64,000 nucleotides of DNA from Panopea generosa (lineage: Eukaryota > Mollusca > Bivalvia > Adapedonta > Hiatellidae), in the NCBI GenBank assembly GCA_029582155.1, contig CM055902.1:20727049-20791048 (forward strand). The letters are read 5' to 3'. Below the pieces are notes generated by a model. It did not search any database. It saw nothing but the letters and a program-made list of their open reading frames with translations, and was not told the DNA's origin. Positions 57,923 to 64,000 of the stretch are shown piece by piece (positions within the stretch are counted from its first letter, which is position 1; every line of letters starts with the position of its first letter). Both the position numbers and the translations under genes were made by a program.

Positions 57923-60900
57923 GTAAAAAAACATTTCATTGTTTGAATATTTAAAACATCATTTCCATGCCAAGGAGGGCTAACAGATGGTCAATTAACC
58001 TAACCATGTTTTTCTGGGATCCTGGAAGGTTGACCCATACTAGTAGTACTATCTCCGCAAGTCACTGATAAATTTCCAACTTCAGTCAGCGGTGAGAAGA
58101 ATTACAGTGAGATGAAATGTCGTGACTGTGGCCAGGTGCAGATTTGAACTTGTGATCCTTTGATTGGTAGATATATATGCTACAACTGAGCTAACCTGGC
58201 ACAGCTGTGTTTTTAATCAGTAAATGAAAAACCTGTTAAAATCACACTATGAATCTGCAAAATAACTAAAGATTCAGAAACTAACCAAGTGTTTAGGAAT
58301 GCACATATCTCGCAAAACACTACTGGGATTGTCATGAACATATATTTGAATGTGAAGTATTAAAGAATCAACTCAGAGGGGCATGTTCCATAAAATTTAC
58401 TTGTAATTTGTTACAATTATAACCATTATTTAGCTCTACTGGCCAAAGACCAGAAGTGCTTATGCGATGGCACATTGTCTGTCGTCTGTTAGCAGCACTT
58501 TCTCTGAAATCATTAGGCCAATTAAACTGAAACTTCACATGCATGTTTCTGTTGCATAGGAGACTATACAGAAGTTGTTGTTTTTTCGATCTGAAATTCA
58601 AGATGGCCGCCATTACTAAAAATAGTCCAAAACTTAAAAAATCTTCTTCTCATGAACGGCCCAGCAGATTTTCAAAATGTTTATGTAGTAATGATGACCA
58701 ACAATAGTTTTGTTTGATTTGTTCAAATGGTGTCCCTAGGTTTAAAAATGACTCCGCCCCGATATTTCTATTGCATAGGAGAATTTCAAAAAGTGCTATG
58801 GCCACTATGAGTCAGTAAAGCGTCCTCAGGCCGTCTTGGCCTCTTGTTTTTTTTAATTTTTTAGCATTTTCTTAAATTATCTCAGTTACCACTAGTTGTA
58901 CTGCACAATGATTTTGGAAATTTTTAAAAAATTTCTTAGTATTGTCCAGTCCTGTCATCTGACAGGCAAGCTTTCAAAAGTCAAGCACGCTGTAAGTTGA
59001 TAGCTCTTGTTGAGGACCTAACCAAGCCTAACATCAATTTCTTTGACTGGCTAAATCAGATTGTATTTTTTATATGATCTTCACAAAACCTACACAGTAG
59101 TTATAAAACCATAATAGCTTGGACACCTTTTTTAACTGCATAAATAATATCGGAGTTATAATATCTGAACTGACCAACTTCAAATTTCTGAGGTATGGTC
59201 CTTGCATTATACAAAAATACTATCTTTAGCATTGCACTGCCGCAGTTAAGGGCTTGTGGCCCTCTTGTTTATCTAGATGTTAAATTATCAACTTAAGTCA
59301 TATATATAAAATTTTCACTAAATTTGTTGCTAGGGTGAAGACAACCTCTCCAACAGAGGATCTGAAGAAGATGATGATGAAATGAACAGCCCGGGCAAGA
59401 AGCGTGCGGTTATTGATAGTGATGATGACAGTGATGACGGGCAGAGGAAAAAGAAGCGAAGAGTGGTAGATAGTGATGAAGATGATGAGAGTGAAGTTGA
59501 TGTAAGTTTGTCTTATACTTAGGTAAAAAAATTAATTGACACCATATTTTTATTAGCGTTTGTTAACCAAGAAATGAAATCAATAACACAGTTATATTTT
59601 AAATGATACACATAGTTTAATCATTAGGAACATCTGACTTTCACCTTTATGAAAGGACAGTTGATTCAAATTTACTCAAAGTTCTTCAATTTAAATGTTC
59701 CTTAGATGGGTTCAATTAGCTCAGTCGGTTATGCGGCTGACTATTAGTCCAGGGGTCTTGGGTTCAAATGGCCATCCAGCAGCAATCTCTGTGATGATTG
59801 ATTTACAACATTATTTTCATTATCATTTGTCTCTCATCGCTGATTCAAGTGGGAGAGTTATCAGTTACTGGTGGAGGTTGTGTGTGCTCGAGTACTGGTT
59901 AACATTTCAGAATCCCAGGAAACAGTGGTTAGGTTAACTGATCGTATGTTAGCCCTCGATGGCATGAAAATGACGCTTAATATTCAATCAGTTTGAATGC
60001 TTTGGTTAATTTGAACTGAAAATGCTGTTCCCTTTAACTGTACTAGTCAAAGGCCAAAAGTGCTTATGCAGTGGTGCATCGTCCATCATCTGTCATTGTT
60101 CATTACCAGTAATTTGATTGAAACCACTTGGCCGGTATACCGTACTATATAAAGGTGCTTCACACCATTGTTCTGGAGAGTACCATAACCATGTCAAAAT
60201 ATCACAACAACTTTCATTATTTGTCAGGACATCGATGAAGAAGAGTTGGAAGATATGGAATCTGGGGCCCACAAGAAGAAGAAACCTGCACACAGGGGAT
60301 TTATCCTCGATGAAGCCGGTAAGATGTGCAAACAATGTTTATACAGTTTATTAACAAATAATAAATGCACTAAAATTCACTGTCTATCATGAACCAGGTC
60401 TATTACTAAAAAGATGGCTAAAAAGTTTCATTTCAAGTCGTACAAGCAGTCAGGTCAAACGCCTTTCAAGGATTTTAATTTAACACTGATTCAAAGTTCA
60501 CAATTTGGATAAATAGTTATTATTCTTATGGTTACCCTTAATGTAGAAAGTTGTCAATTAGACATTAATGCCTATTCTTGTGGCCAAACTTAATGTAGAA
60601 AGTTGTCAACATTCATGCCAATTCTTATTGTCACACTTAATGTAGAAAGTTGTCATACATACATACATGCCAATCCTTATGGTCACACTTAATGTAGAAT
60701 GTTGTCATACATAGATGCCCATTGGTATTATAACACTTAATGTAGAAAGTTGTCATGCATAAATGCCCATTCGTATGATAACACTTAATGTAGAAAGTTG
60801 TCATACAAACATGCCAATCCTTATGGACACTCTTAATGTAGAAAGTTGACATACATAAAATAAATTCCCATTCGTATGATAACACTTAATGTATAAAGTT

Positions 60901-63099
60901 GTCAACATACATGCAAATCCTTATGGTCACACCTAATATAGAAAGTTGTCGTACATAAATGCCCATTTGTATTATAACGCTTAATGTAGAAATTTGTCAT
61001 GAGTTGAACCACACTGTTTAGATAAATTGTGCTTCGCAGATTGATTTATTTATTATAAAGCAATTAAGTTGCCATATATAATGTGTTGTTTTTTTTGTGC
61101 TTTAACATGCTAGCATAGAAAATGTTAAGTGTGCATGTATTTTGAACAGGAAATCAAATCATTAGAAATCTGTCATATACATTTGTTGTTTTTGAGATTC
61201 CAAGTAATGATTGTTGATGTTTTGTGAGCAGAGGTTGATGAGGATGACGACGAAGATGATGAGCTGGACTGGGAGGAGGGAGCTGCAGAACTCATCGAAA
61301 GAAAATCCACATATGAGGGGCCTACTGCCAAGGAAATGGAGAGTAATAGACGTCTGAACGAACTCATGAAGTATGTTTCTATCACTTCTTATTAGTACTA
61401 ATTTATGTTGTTACTTGTGGAATGTTTTACATGGATTTATTTATTTGAGTCCAAGATTTTCTTCCAGGAATAAATCCGGTTACATGTACTGGGTCCTGTG
61501 TGGTCAAGTAGAATCAGACACTGTCGTCTAATGGCCACTTTCCCAGGAGCTTGTTGGTTCGAGCCCAGTTTGGGTATGCCATAAAGAGGCTGTCATTTGT
61601 TCAATACCATTATAAAAGGACAACAAAAATGGTTTTTAAAACAAGTTCTTACAGCATCTTGTTTCCATAGATAGTCATTTGTTGATCAAATTATAAGATA
61701 AAAACATGGAGTTGATCAGATTACTTTTTCACAATGTGAACCCCTACTTTTTTGGTCTGTCCATTTGTTATAGTGTATCACTACGCACTTTTAAACCTTC
61801 AAACCTGCATGTTATCATTTGACAGCAACCGTTGTCTTCCAAACTTAGCAGAACTCCTGAAAATGTCCAATGTTTTTCATCAGAATAAATAAAGCAATCA
61901 TTTTAAGCATTTAAGAAAAGCCAACCAATTTTGACCATTTTAATTTTTGAAATTATTATGTAAGAATGAATGAATGATGTTTTATGGCATGTCCCATAAA
62001 TAGGTCAGTTTATGCACTTGTTAAATGAAATCTTGGTCACACGAATCAAATGTCCATGGCCAATACTCTTAACTGTATACCACACATCCCCTAAAAAATC
62101 GATGATGGTAATAATTTATCTAGTACATAATAGATACTAGGTTTAACTTTGGGAAACTTTGCACATAGATAGAGGGCAATAAGGAGATAATGCAGGTCAT
62201 TTTATTTTTTCAGTTGGACAAATAATTGCAGTTGCTACTTGTAAACTGGTAGGGGACTTATGTATTGAATTATAGGAATTTTATGAAACTTGCGAGGATG
62301 CAGTTTTACCAAGTGAAGATGTGCATATTGTCTTTGTTTTCTGGTCCTGTGATTTTTCACGGAGTTATGGCCCTTTGATTCTGTCTGTGACCAAATTCTT
62401 GTCTGCCCTATTTTCTACAACCCCATGTTGGAATTTATGAAACTAGCTAGGATGCGTCACTACCAAGTGGAGTTGTGCATATTGTCATTGTGTTCTAGTT
62501 CGATGATTTTTCACGGAGTTATGACCCTTTAATTGAGTCTGTGAGCAAATTCTTGTCTGCTCTATTTCTCTACAGCCTCAGGTTGGAATTTTATGAAACT
62601 TGCTACAATGTATGTTTGTGTTCTGGTTCGATGTTTTTTCATGAGTTATGGCCCTTTGATTCTGTCTGTGACCAAATTCTTCTCCGCTCTTTATAATGAA
62701 ATCAGTTATATCCATCATTGAATGTATATTTGTAATAACAATTTGATGAAATGTTTGATCACAGTTCATAATGACCTATTTCAAAGTATGGTTAACGATG
62801 TATTATATTAGAACTCTAACAGTTACGTCCCCCATTCAGTATCATTACCATCTGGTACAGGGTCAAACACTCACTTGGGGGAGCATCCATCGGTTCCATC
62901 GATATTTTCTTGTTTAATTTGTTTTACAAAATACCACTTATTAAACTATACCATTTGTACACAACAGTTCCCAGACAGAGGACGAGATTGAAGCATATTA
63001 CAGACAGAAGTATGGGGACAGTTCTGCCATGGACAGGTTTGGTGAAGGAGAGGAAATGTCAGATGAAATTACACAGCAGGGACTCCTCCCTGGTGTCAA
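57878..63099 (+). CDS. SUPT5H: transcription elongation factor SPT5, N-terminal part (5 coding exons, continues)
   Basis: SPT5 pairs with SPT4 to form DSIF, which controls RNA polymerase II pausing and elongation in the nucleus. Coding exons: 57878-57922, 59334-59501, 60228-60318, 61232-61370, 62968-63099; all have GT/AG borders and matching phases (0, 0, 1, 0-relative carry, 2). About 191 residues are covered. They begin MSDSDISANSDVESE, followed by an acidic Ser/Asp region with Lys clusters (KKKRR, KKKK), the signature HRGFILDEAEVDEDD, the DELDWEEGAAELIE stretch, and EIEAYYRQKYGDSS then SDEITQQGLLPGVK, which in the human protein leads into the NGN domain. NGN, KOW and C-terminal repeats lie beyond the window. 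The start matches the family's MSDS(E/D). Introns carry SINEs and array repeats. Confidence 0.92.
58120..58205 (-). repeat. tRNA-like SINE head, minus strand, in SUPT5H intron
   Basis: Minus strand reads GCCAGGTTAGCTCAGTTGTAG (A box) and AAGTTCAAATCTGCACCTGG (B box), about 70 nt apart from end to end. Confidence 0.65.
58425..59275 (+). repeat. bivalve-style dispersed repeat in SUPT5H intron
   Basis: Head 'tttagctctactggccaaag', internal 'gttgcataggagactat' and 'gcataggagaatttcaaaa', then 'ttcacaaaacctacac' and a 'gtggccctcttgttt' end. No coding frame. Confidence 0.6.
59334..59501 (+). CDS. SUPT5H: SUPT5H coding exon 2
   Basis: 56 codons, phase 0 in and out, donor GTTGAT|GTAAGT. Encodes the acidic region with three VIDSDDDSDD-like repeats and an RKKKRR nuclear-localisation-type cluster. 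Confidence 0.9.
59700..59995 (+). repeat. tRNA-derived SINE, near full length, in SUPT5H intron
   Basis: Head 'ttcaattagctcagtcggtt' (A box) and 'ggggtcttgggttcaaatgg' (B box), then the body shared with 10630-10880 ('ctctcatcgctgattcaagt', 'aacagtggttaggttaactg', 'gatggcatgaaaatgacgct'). Confidence 0.8.
60228..60318 (+). CDS. SUPT5H: SUPT5H coding exon 3
   Basis: Acceptor cattatttgtcag|; encodes DIDEEELEDMESGAHKKKK and HRGFILDEA, exit phase 1, donor CCG|GTAAGA. Confidence 0.92.
60530..61005 (+). repeat. ~50-bp minisatellite in SUPT5H intron, ~10 units
   Basis: Unit 'cacttaatgtagaaagttgt', 'catacatacatgcc', 'aatccttatggtca'; starts near 60540, 60592, 60640, 60690, 60740, 60789 and 60838, continuing to about 60990. 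Confidence 0.9.
61232..61370 (+). CDS. SUPT5H: SUPT5H coding exon 4
   Basis: Acceptor gttttgtgagcag|; entry phase 1 (G+AG, Glu), acidic run then DELDWEEGAAELIERK and SNRRLNELM; exit phase 2, donor TGAA|GTATGT. Confidence 0.92.
61510..61620 (+). repeat. tRNA-like SINE head in SUPT5H intron
   Basis: 'cactgtcgtctaatggccac' and B box 'ttggttcgagcccagtttgg' about 45 nt apart, then 'tgtcatttgttcaatacc'. Confidence 0.55.
62270..62915 (+). repeat. short relative of the 14.5-16.4 kb array element, in intron
   Basis: Units with 'gatttttcacggagttatgg', 'ctgtgaccaaattcttgtc' and 'ggaattttatgaaacttgc', ending 'gggggagcatccatcggttc...tcttgttt' as at 16340. Confidence 0.8.
62968..63099 (+). CDS. SUPT5H: SUPT5H coding exon 5
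   Basis: Acceptor tgtacacaacag|; entry AA+T (Asn), TEDEIEAYYRQKYGDSS and EITQQGLLPGV; exit phase 2, donor CAA|GTAAGT. The next exon is outside the window. Confidence 0.92.
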
Positions 63100-64000
63100 G
63101 TAAGTTTCTTCAAAACTTCATAAAAATCTTCAAAAAGAAAGATATTGGCAGTAAGGGTCAAACTATTCAAGCTGCACCTGGGCATATTGGTTTTCAATTA
63201 TCAGACAGTGTCTTCATGATTGTTTTTTTATTTTATTTATTTATTATCTAAATTCAGTCATCGAAACTGATTTTATCTTGAGACATGGCAATTAGTTTAT
63301 TACTAATTGGTAAATGTACAATTTTTTTTCTCTGAGAAGTGTGCTAAAAAGAATGTCATATGAGCGCATAATTGTCTTTAAAATCGATATATTTGTTTAA
63401 TGAATTCAGTTATCAATTGTGAAAGATTCTCAATAACAACACTTCTACTTTTTTCAATTCAATGTCATTATAAAATATTAAAATGATATTAGATTAGTTT
63501 TTAGCTTAGATTAGTGATTGCTGTGTCAATCCTCCGTTCTTCAGTACATCCTTATGGATTCTTGTTTAGGACATAACTCCAAAAGTACTGATGAAATTTC
63601 AGTACATGGGTAGAGGGCAGTGTGTTGAAGTGCAGACAGAAAGAAACGTAACTGTATCTTGAATAATGACAGAATTATCTCCCCTTTTTACTTTATTTTT
63701 GCTGATATAAAGCATAAATGTATCTTCAAAAATATAGAAGGGAAACCTACATGCTTTGGAACATAGATAGAGAGCAATATAATGAAGAACACTTAACTTA
63801 CAATGGAACATGTATGAGGAGCAATATTTTGAGGTGAAGAGAGTAAAATCCATAGCTCTATCTTGAAGATAATCACTGAAATTTCCCTCTTTATTCTTTA
63901 TTTTTGGTTATATTAGCTTCTCTCGAGTGTATTTTCAGAAGTGTAAAAAAGAAACCAATTAGACTTGAAACATTAGAGGGCTACGTGCCATAACTCTTGT
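63100..64000 (+). other. SUPT5H intron to window end
   Basis: No further exon seen. 63535-64000 is repeat-like ('tagagggcagtgtgttgaag', 'atagatagagagcaatataa') and the window ends in 'gccataactcttgt'. Confidence 0.5.

Overview
The window looks like nuclear DNA from a mollusc, most likely a bivalve. It is AT-rich and intron-rich, and packed with short interspersed and tandem repeats of a style familiar from clam genomes: units carrying phrases such as 'gagttatggccctt', heads like 'ttttagctc', tails like 'gacaactcttgtt'. The organism call is an inference from repeat style and gene content; no species marker is present. No bacterial gene organisation, rRNA gene, functional tRNA or CRISPR array is seen.

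Two genes are well supported. (1) At 57.9-63.1 kb on the + strand lie the first five coding exons of the transcription elongation factor SPT5 (SUPT5H). They carry the acidic N-terminal domain and continue past the right edge; a possible non-coding first exon and promoter sit near 50.8-50.96 kb. (2) At 27.4-33.5 kb on the + strand is a two-exon gene for a type II membrane, Golgi-type glycosyltransferase resembling fucosyltransferases. Its nine-codon first coding exon lies inside a recent ~1.05 kb direct duplication, so two alternative first exons exist (27388-27414 and 29509-29535), differing by one residue.

Weaker gene candidates rest on open frames with matching splice phases: 183-294/767-810, 6724-6840, 11382-12100 (possible PD-(D/E)XK-like fold), 19607-19724/19961-20449, and on the minus strand 22847-23039 and 44320-44515. 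A protein kinase pseudogene (minus strand, about 40.7-41.3 kb) keeps HRDLKP, DFG and APE motifs but has in-frame stops.

Layout: 0-7 kb, possible exons, a foldback DNA transposon pair with a small zinc-finger ORF, an array element at 5.3-6.5 kb. 7.6-7.7 kb, an NRF1/YY1-type promoter cluster. 8.2-10.1 kb, a ~167-bp array with a nuclear-receptor half-site in each unit. 11.3-12.1 kb, an orphan exon. 13.4-18.5 kb, a Tigger-like remnant and nested tandem arrays. 19.6-23.4 kb, candidate genes, a foldback element and a palindromic MITE. 24.2-26.0 kb, about 20 copies of a 92-bp satellite. 27-34 kb, the glycosyltransferase locus. 34.1-35.0 kb, a 142-bp array. 35.0-39.6 kb, a decayed DIRS-like retroelement (gag-like, RT and SGNH-hydrolase parts) interrupted by an exactly 2,800-bp insertion with TGT...ACA termini and a CCGG target duplication. 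40-46 kb, kinase pseudogene and dispersed repeats. 46.6-50 kb, a decayed CR1/L2-like LINE. 51.8-56.8 kb, two hAT-like elements, one with a perfect 8-bp target duplication. 57.9-64 kb, SUPT5H with repeat-filled introns.

All calls come from reading the sequence; no database search was run.
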